A DNA stretch of 44,930 bases from Roseomonas sp. E05 (GCF_030063475.1 NZ_JASIRT010000040.1:1-44930), one strand, 5' to 3'; shown: positions 34,837 through 44,526, counted from the stretch's first letter. The notes: generated from the sequence alone by a model not told the origin. Made by a program: numbers and translations.

Positions 34837-35517
34837 ATGCAGGTGAACGAGGCCCATGTCCTGGGACTGTACGAAGCGAACGCTGGCGCGGTTGTACCGC
34901 AATACGAGTCGGTCAGTCCCGCGACCCTGCACCTCTGGCTCCGGGACCTGCTGCCGGGGAGACCTGCAGCGGTGCTCGACGTGGGTGCGGGCACCGGGCG
35001 CGATGCTGCCTGGCTGGCCTCGCTCGGTCATGAGGTGGTCGCCGCCGAGCCTGCTGCCGCCATGCGTCGCGAGGCGGCCCGCCTCCATCCGGATCCGCGG
35101 ATCCGATGGACCGAGGACGCCCTACCCGATCTCTCCGGCGTGCTGCGCTGCGGCCTGAGTTTCGACTTTGTGCTGGCGAGCGCGGTTTGGCAGCACGTTC
35201 ATCCCTCGCAGCGCGCCCGTGCCTTCCGCAAGATGGTCTCTGTCCTGAAGCCGGGTGGTGTCCTTGCAGTCACCCTCCGGCATGGTCCTGGCACGGACGG
35301 GCGCGGCATGCACGCCGTATCCGCGGCGCGTAACTGGGCACCGAGTCCTGGCAAACGATTCTTGCTCATGCGGCAAACGATTCCTTCGCATCGACCAGGG
35401 GCGATCCGGCACCCGCGCGTCCCTGCTATACAGGCGCCGGACCGTATCCATACGGCCAAGGCCGCGGATGCCGAGGTCAGGTGGTGGGCGGCATTCGCCG
35501 CTACCGGTCAGGGCTGA
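34837..35517 (+). CDS. SAM-dependent methyltransferase, C-terminus probably truncated
   Basis: 226 codons. Class I methyltransferase motifs: AAVLDVGAGTGRDAAWLASLG (motif I, about 45-65, split here as VLDVGAGTGRD and WLASLG), FDFVLASAVWQHV (motif IV) and MVSVLKPGGVLAVTLRHG (motif V/VI). The sequence follows the small-molecule/protein methyltransferase pattern up to GMHAVSAA (about residue 164). Beyond base 35329 it turns into Arg/Pro-rich text without family resemblance, coinciding with a GTAA that may be the left end of the IS66 element. It is therefore probably a disrupted gene. Its relation to the helicase pair upstream (124 bases away) is unknown. Confidence 0.65.
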   Translation: MQVNEAHVLGLYEANAGAVVPQYESVSPATLHLWLRDLLPGRPAAVLDVGAGTGRDAAWLASLGHEVVAAEPAAAMRREAARLHPDPRIRWTEDALPDLSGVLRCGLSFDFVLASAVWQHVHPSQRARAFRKMVSVLKPGGVLAVTLRHGPGTDGRGMHAVSAARNWAPSPGKRFLLMRQTIPSHRPGAIRHPRVPAIQAPDRIHTAKAADAEVRWWAAFAATGQG

Positions 35518-35552
35518 GCTCCTCGGGGGTGCCGATCCTGGGAGGGCCTTGA

Positions 35553-36152
35553 TCAGCTTGCTGGCTTGCGCCTGGTGGCTGGCTTGCGCGACCACGCCTT
35601 GGCGAGGTCTTCGACGGCCTTTGCATGCTCATCGAGATCGATTGTGTTGGGATCAAAAGGCGCCCCGACCCATTGGACCATCTCGGTATGGCTCTCGTGC
35701 TTCGGGTCGCCGATCGCCGCGAGGAGCTCGGCGTAGCCCCAAGGTCCGCCGACATCCTCGGGCGGGCAGCGCCCGGTGGCGTCGATCAGGAACGGGTATA
35801 TGAGGCCGGGCATGGAATCGGTGATACGCTCGACCTTGACGGTGTGTTCCCAGCCGTCGCCGAAGTCGTAGAGGTACTTCAGCGTCTTCGCGCCGGTGTC
35901 CTCGAGGACGTCGAGGAGACGCGTCTTGCGCGCATCGAGCGGGCCGTCTCCCCAGTCCGGGTCGGGCACGCCCCAGCCCACGTCGCGGGCTCGGATCTCG
36001 TAGAGATGGCTGTTGGTCCAGCCCATGGCGGCCTGGAGCACCAGGTGCAGGCGATCGAGCCGGATGGTCAGCGGCACCTCGACGCGGCGCACCACTGCGG
36101 GCTTGACGTCATCGAGGGTGATCTTGAGCCGGGCGATGCTGGTGCTGGTCAT
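35553..36152 (-). CDS. Plasmid pRiA4b ORF-3 family protein (IS66 passenger)
   Basis: 199 residues. The pRiA4b ORF-3 fold is recognisable from ITLDDVKPAVVRRVEVPLTI near the start, LHLVLQAAMGWTNSHLYEI, YLYDFGDGWEHTVKVE and CPPEDVGGPWGYAELL. Biochemical function is unknown; the family is a frequent passenger next to IS66 transposase genes. The ATG at 36152 overlaps the end of tnpC by about 44 bases on the same strand, so it was probably translated together with the transposition genes. The C-terminus is Lys/Arg-rich. Confidence 0.85.
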   Translation of the reverse strand: MTSTSIARLKITLDDVKPAVVRRVEVPLTIRLDRLHLVLQAAMGWTNSHLYEIRARDVGWGVPDPDWGDGPLDARKTRLLDVLEDTGAKTLKYLYDFGDGWEHTVKVERITDSMPGLIYPFLIDATGRCPPEDVGGPWGYAELLAAIGDPKHESHTEMVQWVGAPFDPNTIDLDEHAKAVEDLAKAWSRKPATRRKPAS

Positions 36153-37737
36153 GCGGCCGCCTTTCCCTCCCTTGCCTGGGCCCAGTCCAGGGCAGCAGCT
36201 CGTGCAGCCGCGAGGCGGGGTGGTCGGCGATGCGGGCCAGGACATCAGCCAGCCAGGTGCGCGGATCGACGTCGTTCAGCTTGGCGGTGTAGATGAGTGA
36301 GACCATCGCCGCGGCCCGGTCGCCGCCGCGGTCGCTACCCGCGAACAGCCACGATTTTCTTCCGAGGGCGATACCACGCAGCGCCCGCTCGGCCGCGTTG
36401 TTCGTCAGGCAGATCCGGCCGTCGCCGAGGAACCGGGCGAAGGCCGACCAGCGCGTCAGCATGTAGTCCATCGCCTTGGCGACCGGGTTGTGACGGGACA
36501 GCTTGCCGCGGTTCTCGCGCATCCAGGCCTCGAGTTCGGTGACCAGCGACGCGAGATGCTGCTGGCGAACGGCCAGGCGCTCTGCGGCAGGCAGGCCGTT
36601 GATGGCGCGCTCGGCATCAAAGATGGCGTCGATCCGCCGCACCGCCTCGATGGCGAGCGGCGCCCGCGACAACTCGGCCAGTTCGAATAGTTTGCGCCTG
36701 CCATGCGCCCAACACGCGGCCTCAGTGATCGGCCCCGGTTGTCGGTCGGCCTCGTAGAGCGCGTTGTATCCGGCATAGGCATCCGCCTGCAGGATGCCGG
36801 CATAGCCGGCCGGGTGCCGGTTCGGATGCTCAGCCGTTCGGTCGCGCGAGTAGCGGAACATCGCCGCCGGGGGTGCCCGGCCGCCAAAGGGCCGGTCGTC
36901 GCGGACATAGGTCCAGACCCGGCCGGTGATTGTCTTGCCCCGGGCCAGCACCGGGACGGTGGTGTCGTCGCCATGCAGTCGCTCGGCAGCGAGGACATGG
37001 CCGTCGATGAGCGTCATGAGCGGGGCGAGGTTAGCAGTGCAGGCGCCGACCTAGTCGGCGATGGTGGAGACGCTGAGCTCGATGCCCTGAAAGGCATAGG
37101 CCTCGCTCTGGCGGTTCAGCGGCAGGTGCTGACCGAACTTGGCCTCGAGGATCATGGCCAGCAGATTGGGGCCGGCCCGGCCGCGGGCGATGGGGTGGAA
37201 GGGTGCCGGCGGCTGGGTGACGGTCTCGCAGGAGCGGCAGGAGAACCGCTCGCGGACGGTCTGGACCACCTTCCACCGGATCGGCTCGACCTCAAGCGTC
37301 TCCGTCACGTCCTCGCCCAGCTTGGACAGCTTGCCACCGCAGCAGGGGCAGGCGGTCGGGCCCGGGATGACGACCCGCTCGCGCGGCAGGTGGGCCGGCA
37401 GGGGCGCCCGCACTGGCTGGCCGCGGGGCGGGCTGTCGGGGCGGCGGGTGCGGCCCTCCTTGTCGGTGGCCTTCTCCAGCTTGGTGGCGTCCTCGCCGGC
37501 AGCCGCCACCAGCTCGCCGAGTTCGAGCTCCAGCTGGTCGATCAGCTTGCGGCCGCGCTCGGAGGAGGCGCCGTACTTGTCCCGCTTCAGCCGGGCGATG
37601 AGCAGCTTGAGATGCGCCACCATCGCCTCGGCGCCGGAGGCGCGTGCCTCGGCCTCGCGCCGCGCCAGCTGCTCGGCCGCGAGTGCGGCACGCAGTGCGG
37701 CGATATCGTCGGGCAGGTTGTCCGGCGCGGCTGTCAC
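36109..37737 (-). pseudogene. tnpC: IS66 transposase tnpC, interrupted by an amber codon
   Basis: The 543-codon frame carries the IS66 leucine-rich N-terminus, the zinc finger CPCCGGKL with its partner SCRSC, the first catalytic Asp in LHGDDTTVPV, the second in ILQADAYAGY and the Glu in NNAAERALRGI. After SVSTIAD (residue about 228) there is TAG (37051-37053), then in frame VGACTANLAPLMTL. Relatives have Trp there (TGG), so a single G-to-A change explains it. The remainder could restart at Met 37017, giving a fragment with all three catalytic residues but without the DNA-binding part. Its end overlaps the passenger gene. Confidence 0.85.
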
Positions 37738-37797
37738 GCCGGCGATGGAATCACACCTGCCCTACGGTGAGTAGCGCCGATCTGCCCGTGCGGCGCA

Positions 37798-38145
37798 TTA
37801 TCCTGCCAGTTCAGGCCGCCAAGTTCGTTGCGGATTCCTCCAATCGATTCCGTCGAGCATGTAAGCCAGTTGCGAACCCGAGATCTGCAGGCAGCCGTCG
37901 GCCGGCGAGGGCCAGATGAAGCGCCCTTTCTCCAACCTTTTGGTGTAAAGGGACATGCCAATCCCGTCGTGCCAGATGATCTTGACCATGTCCGCACGAC
38001 GGCCACGGAAGACGTAGAGATCACCGCAATGCGGGTCACGGCCCAGCGCCTGCTGCACCTGCAGCGCCAGGCTGTTCATGCCGCGCCGCATGTCCGTATG
38101 GCCGACCGCCAGCCAGACCCGGACGCCAGACGGTGTCGGGATCAT
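37798..38145 (-). CDS. tnpB: IS66 accessory protein TnpB
   Basis: 115 residues, the standard length. Typical strings are VWLAVGHTDMRRGMNSLALQ, CGDLYVFRGRRADMVKIIWH and LYTKRLEKGRFIWP. Needed for transposition of many IS66 elements; molecular role unclear. Its ATG overlaps the tnpA stop (ATGA at 38142-38145), the usual IS66 coupling. It appears intact. Sixty bases separate it from tnpC. Confidence 0.92.
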   Translation of the reverse strand: MIPTPSGVRVWLAVGHTDMRRGMNSLALQVQQALGRDPHCGDLYVFRGRRADMVKIIWHDGIGMSLYTKRLEKGRFIWPSPADGCLQISGSQLAYMLDGIDWRNPQRTWRPELAG

Positions 38146-38540
38146 CCGCGCAGCGCCGCCAGCACGCGTCGCAGAGCGGCGGCGCTGATCGCCTGGGTGA
38201 CCCGCACCGCGGTGCCGTCGGGCAGCACAATCTCGATCCGACCAGCCGGCTCGTCCTCCGGATCGGAAGTGGGTATGGATGCCGTCGGACCTGACCGTCC
38301 CTGCGATTCCGGCGCCGACAGTTCGGGCACGACCCGCACCGGCACGAAGCCTGGCGCCTCGGCGAGGAGCTTGCCGCGCCGCTGCGCGTCCCGCCATTGC
38401 CAGAGCAGGCCGCGGCTCACGTCGTGGCGGCGCGCCACCTCGCTGAACTTGACCCCGGGCTCGTCGAGCTCAGCCAGGATCCGCAGCTTCTCCTCGTCCC
38501 GCCAGCAGCGTCGCCGCTCAACCCCGGTGATGATCTCCAT
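38142..38540 (-). CDS. tnpA: IS66 accessory protein TnpA (HTH)
   Basis: 132 residues. An N-terminal helix-turn-helix of the transposase-8 type (WRDEEKLRILAELDEPG, SEVARRHDVSRGLLWQWR) is followed by a Pro/Ser linker and the C-terminal RIEIVLPDGTAVRVTQ and LRRVLAALRG, standard for IS66 OrfA. It probably binds the element ends. It appears intact and is the first gene of the tnpA-tnpB-tnpC operon, starting about 25 bases from the presumed right end of the element. Confidence 0.9.
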   Translation of the reverse strand: MEIITGVERRRCWRDEEKLRILAELDEPGVKFSEVARRHDVSRGLLWQWRDAQRRGKLLAEAPGFVPVRVVPELSAPESQGRSGPTASIPTSDPEDEPAGRIEIVLPDGTAVRVTQAISAAALRRVLAALRG

Positions 38541-38591
38541 CCTGCATCCCGCCCTCTGTCCTTACCGGCGCTCGAAAGAACGCCCGTAAGA

Positions 38592-39209
38592 TCAGAAGAC
38601 AGATCCAGCACGGGACTGGTAGGCGGCCTCCACCGGATGGACACCCTTCTCACGCCGGCCGAACAGGATCAGCCGCGTCACCACCAGGGGCACGACGAGA
38701 AGGACAATTCCGGCCAACTTGACGCTGGTGGCGATTAGCAGGAGGAAGGCACCGGCCGCCATAAGGGCGCTGCGCAGCCCCTGGGAGACCGCGCTGCCGA
38801 TCAGCGACTGCAGCACGCCGATGTCGGCGGTGAGGCGGGAGAGGATGTCGCCCGTGCGCGCCGTCTCAAAGAAGGCGGGGGAGAGGGTCAGGGCGTGGTC
38901 GAACACTGCGCGGCGGAGATCGGCCGCGACGCGCTCGCCAAGGGAGGAGACCAGAAAGAAGCGCAGCGCGGTGACCCCGGCGAGCGCCGCGACCACGGCG
39001 AACATGCCCAGTGCCGCGGTGTCCAGTGCCCCCACACCCTCGCCGCCGAAGCCAGAGTCGATCAGGTGCCGCAAGCCCTGGCCGAGCCCCAGCGTCAGGC
39101 CGGCCGCCGCCAGCATCGCGCCCGCTGCTGCTCCGGTCCGCCAGCAGTAGGGCTGCACGTAGGGCAGCAACAGCCGCAGCGAGGTCAGGCGGGCGGGCGG
39201 GCGCGGCAC
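38592..39209 (-). pseudogene. ABC-transporter membrane domain, truncated
   Basis: From GTG 39209 the frame reads LRLLLPYVQPYCWRTG, then LIDSGFGG and FFLVSSLGERVAADLRRAVF, then SPAFFETARTGDILSRLTAD, the exporter-type (MsbA-like) transmembrane domain including its coupling-helix region. It stops following the family after LILFGRREK, near 38645, about 80 bases from the presumed IS66 end; the rest and the whole ATPase domain are missing. Upstream, a strong AGGAGGAG (39351-39358) leads into an ATG at 39342 and a 42-codon frame ending at 39214 in a different frame, so the original start may have been there, with a frameshift. Not functional as it stands. Confidence 0.7.
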
Positions 39210-39338
39210 GCCGTCACGAGACCGGCGAATGGGGCACCTGTGTCGGGTCCAGAGTCTGCCACCGTGGGACCACAGCCATTCCCAGCGCCAAAGCCCTTTC
39301 CGGCACTCCGCTGCCGCATGGAGGCTCATGGGTCGGCA

Positions 39339-40159
39339 TCATGTCGATCTCCTCCTGAAGAGCCGTTCGCACCCTGGCTCAAGAATGACCCTGCCGTCGA
39401 AGCGGTCGCGCAGGACCGACCCGGCCGCGCGGTTCCCCTGCGGCGGGAGATCCTCTGACTCGATCCGTGGATCAACCCGGCCGCCGATCAGTAGGCCGGT
39501 GACAGGGCGGACGGCCGGCTGGGCCAGGGAGCGGTGCAGCGGGTGGATCTCGGTGGGGCGGATCGCGGCCTTCTTGAGATCGGGCAGGACGATTCGGTCG
39601 GCGCCCTCCACCACGAGGTCCGGGATGTTCCGCCCGGCACGGAGGAAAGCGCCGTCCGCGGCATGCTGCCCAGGACGTTCTGCGTATCCGAGAGCGACGG
39701 CGCCACAATCCGCGCCGCCTTCCTGGAAGGGAGATGAGACAAGGTGGCGGCACTCCGTTGTTCAGGCGCTGCACCGGCAAAATGCGACGAGTATGAGAAG
39801 TTCCGCCGAAAATCCCCCTCCTTCTCCCCGCTTTGTCTCATTCGCCTTGTGCAGGGGCGCCTTCAGAAGCCGTCAACAGACAGGGGCCGAGCAGGCGCCG
39901 TCGCATCACGGGCGCGGAAACGGGCAGGATTCTGTGACGGCCTATTCTGAAGCTTTCCGCCGCTGACCGCACCGGCTGCGGAACGGCGCCTCCGGTCTTC
40001 GAGCGGTACGGCGGTCCTGCAGCCGCGGAGCTCTGGCAGCACCACCAGCAGCACGGCCTTCGGCAACGCCATGACGCTTCCCTGGGCATCAGGGAAGCAA
40101 AATCCTTCCCGCATTCCGGCATGGTAAGACAATGCAGGACAATACCTCAGTCAAATATA
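39339..40159. other. Stretch without a confident gene
   Basis: About 820 bases with several short open frames on both strands, none with a domain, good ribosome site and normal composition together. On the minus strand 39339-39614 (VEGADRIVLPDLKKAAIRPT) may be the 3' part of a decayed gene that continues in another frame up to about 39790 (IVAPSLSDTQNVLGSMPRT). On the plus strand the string SESDGATIRAAF at about 39690 could be another fragment. I assign no function. Confidence 0.4.
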
Positions 40160-40212
40160 GGAAAAGGAAATTTCCTTTTCCCCTAGGATACTTCCTATAT
40201 AGGAAATTTCCT
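40160..40212. promoter_or_regulatory. Cluster of three perfect palindromes upstream of the methylase-helicase operon
   Basis: In an AT-rich island: a 22-bp perfect palindrome at 40160-40181, a 14-bp one, TTCCTATATAGGAA, at 40192-40205, and a 12-bp one, AGGAAATTTCCT, at 40201-40212 that overlaps it. The core GGAAATTTCC occurs twice with centres 36 bp apart. The cluster lies 74-126 bases before the methyltransferase ATG. Such symmetry suggests an operator for a dimeric repressor, or a replication or recombination site; no regulator gene is adjacent. Confidence 0.6.
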
Positions 40213-40285
40213 CTAAAAATTTCTATTTACGGACTATTCGTTAGCTGCTTACAGGGCATGGTTCATTGATTTCTTCTCGGATAAC

Positions 40286-42130
40286 ATGCACAGATCCTTG
40301 TATTTACGCTCCACCTCGCCGCAACGCTCCCGTGACGAACGGGATTCGGCCGAGACGGCCGCAGCGGCCCTGGCGGAGGCTCCGGCCCGGGCGCGCGGCG
40401 CGATCTTCACCCAGCCCGCCGTGGCGGGGCTTCTGCTCGATCTGACCGGCTATACGACCGACCGGCCGCTGCACCGGATGCGGCTGCTGGAGCCCGGCTT
40501 CGGCGCGGGCGATTTCCTGCTGCCGGTGATCGACCGGCTGCTGGCGGCGTGGCGCGCCTCGGGCGACCGCACGGACCATCCCGTGGCCAGCTTGGCGGGC
40601 TGCCTGCGCGCGGTTGAGCTGCACGCAGCGAGCTTCGTGCAGACCCGGCAGGCGGTCCTGGCGCGGCTGCGCCAACAGGGGCTCACGGCGGAGGCGGCCA
40701 CCATCCTGGCCGAGTGCTGGCTGATCGAAGGCGATTTCCTGCAGGTCGCCCTGCCGCAGGACTTCGACATCGTCCTCGGCAACCCGCCCTATCTGCGCCA
40801 GGAGCGCATCCCCCCTGCCCTTCTGGCGGAGTACCGCCGCCGTTACCCGACGATTGCCGGCCGCGCCGATCTCTACATCCCCTTCCTCGAACGGGGGCTG
40901 CGGCTCCTCAGCGAAGGGGGCCAGCTCGGCTTTCTCTGCCCCGACCGCTGGATGAAGAACAGCTACGGCGCCCTGCTCCGCCAGTTCGTGGCCACGCAGT
41001 TCCACCTCAAGACTTACGTCGACCTGGTCGGCACGGCGGCGTTCCAGAGCCCGGTGACCGCCTATCCGGCCATCACCGTCATCGCGCGGCCGCCGACCGG
41101 CGGGGCGGCCGCGGCGGCGCGACTGACCCGCGTCGCCCGTCCGCCCGACCTCACCCGGGCCAGCCTGACCCGGCTCGCTGCCACACTCACGGCGGTCGCG
41201 CTGCCTCCGGGCAGCAGCCCCGTGCAGGAGATCGGGGGTGTGGCGGCCGGCAGGGCGCCCTGGATCCTGGAGGCTTCGGACCAGATCGCCCTGCTGCGCC
41301 GCCTGGAGGCGGACTTTCCCGCGCTGGAGGCGGCGGGTTGCAGCGTCGGGATCGGCGTGGCCACCGGTGCTGATCGGGCTTTCATCGGCCCCTACGCGGC
41401 ACTGGACGTCGAGCCCGATCGCAAGCTGCCCCTGGTGATGCGGCAGGACCTGGCGGCCGGCATGGTGCAGTGGCGCGGCCTCGGCGTCATCAACCCCTTT
41501 GGTCCCGCGGGCGAGCTGGTCCGGCTCGACGACTATCCGCGGCTCCGCCGCTATCTCGACGCGCGGCGCGACGCGATCGCCGGCCGGCACATCGCCCGCC
41601 AAGCGCCGGACCGCTGGTACCGCACGATCGACCGGATCGATCCCGCCCTCCAGGTCCGGCCGAAACTGCTGATCCCCGACATCCAGTGCGAGGCGGCGAT
41701 CGTCTACGAGCCGGGCGGGCTCTACCCGCACCACAATCTCTACGTCGTCACCTCCGACAGCTGGGATCTGCAGCTGCTCGGGGCCGTGCTGCGCGCCGGC
41801 ATCGCCCGGCTCTTTGTCGCGGCCTACGCCACCCGGCTGCGCGGCGGTGCCCTGCGCTTTCAGGCACAGTATCTCCGTCGCATTCGCCTGCCGCCGTGGT
41901 CCGCGGTGCCGGAGACGAGCCGGCGCGCGCTCATCACGGCGGTCGCGCAGCATGACCGAGCGGCTGTCAGCCAGGCTGTGGCAGAGCTCTATGGCCTGAG
42001 CGCCGGAGAACGGGAGGTCCTGGAGCAGGTGGCGCCAGACAGCCTGCCGCACAGCCAGCGCGGGCCGGCCGCACCGCTAGACGGCCAGGCCCCGTCCGTC
42101 CTGGCCTGCCTCGCGCAATCGGAGCGGTGA
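40286..42130 (+). CDS. Eco57I-class N6-adenine DNA methyltransferase
   Basis: 614 residues. The AdoMet motif is [20 protein letters not shown] (about 67-86) and the catalytic motif is [10 protein letters not shown] (Asn166), typical of gamma-class adenine methylases of the Eco57I/TaqI type. Further family strings are [20 protein letters not shown] and [12 protein letters not shown]. The C-terminal half (about 330-560) resembles the TaqI-like target-recognition domain ([32 protein letters not shown]). No nuclease motif is seen. Its stop overlaps the GTG of the helicase gene (GTGA), so the two are co-translated. The palindrome cluster precedes it. The ATG has no clear ribosome site. Confidence 0.85.
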   Translation: MHRSLYLRSTSPQRSRDERDSAETAAAALAEAPARARGAIFTQPAVAGLLLDLTGYTTDRPLHRMRLLEPGFGAGDFLLPVIDRLLAAWRASGDRTDHPVASLAGCLRAVELHAASFVQTRQAVLARLRQQGLTAEAATILAECWLIEGDFLQVALPQDFDIVLGNPPYLRQERIPPALLAEYRRRYPTIAGRADLYIPFLERGLRLLSEGGQLGFLCPDRWMKNSYGALLRQFVATQFHLKTYVDLVGTAAFQSPVTAYPAITVIARPPTGGAAAAARLTRVARPPDLTRASLTRLAATLTAVALPPGSSPVQEIGGVAAGRAPWILEASDQIALLRRLEADFPALEAAGCSVGIGVATGADRAFIGPYAALDVEPDRKLPLVMRQDLAAGMVQWRGLGVINPFGPAGELVRLDDYPRLRRYLDARRDAIAGRHIARQAPDRWYRTIDRIDPALQVRPKLLIPDIQCEAAIVYEPGGLYPHHNLYVVTSDSWDLQLLGAVLRAGIARLFVAAYATRLRGGALRFQAQYLRRIRLPPWSAVPETSRRALITAVAQHDRAAVSQAVAELYGLSAGEREVLEQVAPDSLPHSQRGPAAPLDGQAPSVLACLAQSER

Positions 42131-44526
42131 CTGTGGCGCCGAGGGACCCACAAATCGCGGCAGCCATCCAGCGACGGCTGCGGCGTTCCTCCATCCAACC
42201 GCACTATTCGCTGCCGGTCTTCTCGGCGGAGGAGGCCCGCGCCGAGATCTGGCGCGAGATCGCCGGCTTCTATGCCCGTGCCCTGGACTGGCACACCTTG
42301 CCGGCGGAGGAGCGCGCGGAGGCGGAGCATTCCGGCCTTGCCGTGGAAGTGGGTGCGGGCAAAACGACCTTTGCCTGTGCCGGACTGGCCTCCGAGGCGA
42401 GGAGGCAAGCAGCCGGCTTCATCGCTACGGCCAAGGCACGCGCCCTGCCGCACCGCGTCCTCTACACCGTGCCTTATCACAAGCTTGGCCAAGAAGTTTG
42501 CGCTCGCATGACCGGCCTCGGTCTGCAGGTCGCGATGTGGCGCGGGCGCGGTGCGGAGGACCCGAACGCGCCGGGCCAGCCCATGTGCCGGAATGGTGCG
42601 GCGGTGAAAGACGCTCTGGCCGCCGGGGATGACGTAGAGGCGGCGGTCTGCGGCCGGGCTGGCGGTGCTCGCTGTCCGTTCTTCGACACCTGCGCCTATC
42701 AGCGACAGAAGCTGGCCACTCAGAGGGCGGATGTGGTGGTGGCCGCGCATGAGGTGATGCTGGGTGGAATGCCGGCCGGGATCGGCAACGGCTTCGGCCT
42801 GGTGGTGGCGGATGAAAGCTGGTGGCAGGACGGCATCGGCCGGACGCAGGTCGGCGTCGAGACGTTGGCTGCCGGACCAGGGGCACACTGGGTGCCACGC
42901 CAGGATGACCCGGAGCGCATGGACGAGGGCGCGACGAATGACCTGCACGCCCTGCGGGCGCGGCTGGCCGCGGCGGTGCAAGCCTCGCCGGACGGCTATC
43001 TGACCCGCGCGGCGTTGCTCACGGCCCGCCTTGATGCGAAGGGCTGCGGCATGGCGCATCGGCTGGAGTGGCGCCGGAAGGTGTCGGGCCTGCTGCACCC
43101 CGGCCTGCCCGAGGAAGCCCGGCAGGACGCGCTCCGGCGTTGCCGAGGCAATGCGGCCATTCCTGCCCTAGCCGCCGTCTGGAAGGCGGCAGAGGAACTG
43201 CTGGACGGCGGGGGCGAGGCCACTGGGCGCGTGGAGCTAGCCACGGTGGAGGGCAGCCAAGGTCGGCGCCGCGTCCTGCGGCTCAACACCATCCAAGCGG
43301 TGGCGGAGAAGGTCTTAGGCTTGCCGTTACTGCTGCTGGACGCCACCCTCCCAGCAGAGCTGCTGCGCCATCGCCTGCCGCGCCTGCGCGTCCTGGCGAA
43401 GGTTCGGGCCCAAGCGCCGCATATGCAGGTGCATCAGGTGCTCGGCGGCTTCGGAAAGACATCTCTCACCCCGAATCCGGCCACGCACCCAGCGGAGAAC
43501 GCGCGTCGGGGAAACCGTATCGCGGAGCTGCGCGACTTCATTGTCCTGCGGACGGGCTGCGCGCGCGCCTTGGTCATCACCTATCAGCAGCTAGAGGCGC
43601 ATTTCGCGGGCCTCCCCAGGGTAGAGACGGCCCATTTCAACGCAGTGGCTGGGCGGGACGAATGGCGCGACGTGCGGCACCTGTTCGTCATCGGCCGGCC
43701 AATGCCGGCGGCGGGGGACACGCGCCGGCTGGCCGCCGCTTTGAGCGGCCGCCCCGTGCCGGTGGCCCTGCCGCCGCCGGTGACCTGCGGTGCCACGATG
43801 CGAGACGGCACCGCCGCCCCGGTGCTGGTGCACGCTTATGCGGATCCGGATCTGGAGGCAGTCCGCGAGGCTATCATGGAGGTGGAGCTGGTGCAGGGCA
43901 TCGGCCGTGGACGCGGTATCAACCGGACGGCAGAGAACCCGCTGGACGTGTGGGTACTGGCCGGCGACGTCGTGCTGCCCTTGCCATTGGATAGCCTCTG
44001 CTCCTGGCAGGACGTGGCGCCCGGCCCGCTGGAGCGTATGGCGGCGCGAGGTGTGATCCTCACCAGCCCGCGCGATGCGGCGCGAGCCTATTCGGATCTG
44101 TTCCCAACCGTGGAGGCGGCGAAAAAGGCTCTGCAGCGGGACCAAGGAGCCAGAGATTTCGGGGATATTCCCCTATGGAAGCTTTCTATAGGGGAATGTC
44201 CCCGAAATAGCGGCTTCATCCGGGTGACTTACCGGCCCTCCGGCCGGGGGCAGCAGACCCGCACCGCCTGGGCACGGTTGGATCGCCTGCCAAAGTTGCG
44301 CGCATGGCTGGAGACCGTCACAGGCGCGACGCTGGTGCTGTTCGAGCCGGATAACCCGTCGCCGCCCCCTCCTTCACCACCGGAGCCGCCGCTGCCTGAC
44401 CTGCAGGATCAGGTGAGCCTGCCGCCTGCTGTCCTCGACCTCCGCCGCGGCGGCTCTGGCAGTGGCACCATGCCTCTGGTCGGGGCGTGGCAATCCGCTT
44501 GCCTGCCGCGAGGTGGGTGGCGTTGA
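42127..44526 (+). CDS. SF2 helicase-like ATPase with Fe-S-type Cys cluster (XPD/DinG-like)
   Basis: 799 residues. Walker [11 protein letters not shown] (about 73-82), four Cys in the order C154, C175, C183, C189 ending CPFFDTC, as in Fe-S clusters of XPD/DinG helicases, Walker B VVADESWW (Asp229/Glu230), and a motif [15 protein letters not shown] (about 588-600). The last 60 residues are Pro-rich. Coupled to an adenine methylase by overlapping codons, it may be the motor of a restriction or defence system, or a mobile-element replication helicase (inference). Residues about 677-694 are coded by a near-perfect inverted repeat (44156-44208). No nuclease motif is visible. Confidence 0.75.
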   Translation: MTVAPRDPQIAAAIQRRLRRSSIQPHYSLPVFSAEEARAEIWREIAGFYARALDWHTLPAEERAEAEHSGLAVEVGAGKTTFACAGLASEARRQAAGFIATAKARALPHRVLYTVPYHKLGQEVCARMTGLGLQVAMWRGRGAEDPNAPGQPMCRNGAAVKDALAAGDDVEAAVCGRAGGARCPFFDTCAYQRQKLATQRADVVVAAHEVMLGGMPAGIGNGFGLVVADESWWQDGIGRTQVGVETLAAGPGAHWVPRQDDPERMDEGATNDLHALRARLAAAVQASPDGYLTRAALLTARLDAKGCGMAHRLEWRRKVSGLLHPGLPEEARQDALRRCRGNAAIPALAAVWKAAEELLDGGGEATGRVELATVEGSQGRRRVLRLNTIQAVAEKVLGLPLLLLDATLPAELLRHRLPRLRVLAKVRAQAPHMQVHQVLGGFGKTSLTPNPATHPAENARRGNRIAELRDFIVLRTGCARALVITYQQLEAHFAGLPRVETAHFNAVAGRDEWRDVRHLFVIGRPMPAAGDTRRLAAALSGRPVPVALPPPVTCGATMRDGTAAPVLVHAYADPDLEAVREAIMEVELVQGIGRGRGINRTAENPLDVWVLAGDVVLPLPLDSLCSWQDVAPGPLERMAARGVILTSPRDAARAYSDLFPTVEAAKKALQRDQGARDFGDIPLWKLSIGECPRNSGFIRVTYRPSGRGQQTRTAWARLDRLPKLRAWLETVTGATLVLFEPDNPSPPPPSPPEPPLPDLQDQVSLPPAVLDLRRGGSGSGTMPLVGAWQSACLPRGGWR
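44156..44208. repeat. Near-perfect 21-bp inverted repeat inside the helicase gene
   Basis: Arms 44156-44176 and 44188-44208 match at 20 of 21 positions, separated by GGAAGCTTTCT. Each arm holds GGGGAYATTCCCC. The 53-base unit stays in frame and codes for residues [18 protein letters not shown]. As RNA it would form a very stable hairpin. The TATAGGGGAA of the right arm recalls TATAGGAAA of the upstream palindromes at 40160-40212. Confidence 0.7.

Larger units (their letters stand above)
35330..38565 (-). mobile_element. IS66-family insertion sequence (ends tentative)
   Basis: Contains, on the minus strand, tnpA, tnpB, a tnpC broken by a stop, and a pRiA4b ORF-3 passenger. IS66 elements start GTAA and end TTAC; candidate ends are GTAA at 35330 and TTAC at 38562-38565, each flanked outside by CGGCGC. 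The terminal repeats do not match well beyond these four bases and the expected 8-bp duplication is only partial, so the boundaries are provisional. The element separates a truncated methyltransferase from an ABC-transporter remnant. Confidence 0.55.

Noticed and set aside
31475-34846. 1123-codon plus-strand frame offset from the helicase
   Set aside because: Arg/Pro/Gly-rich shadow of the DUF1998 helicase; no motifs.
39838-40132. Two overlapping minus-strand frames of about 90 codons
   Set aside because: No domain, no clear ribosome site; cannot choose between frames.
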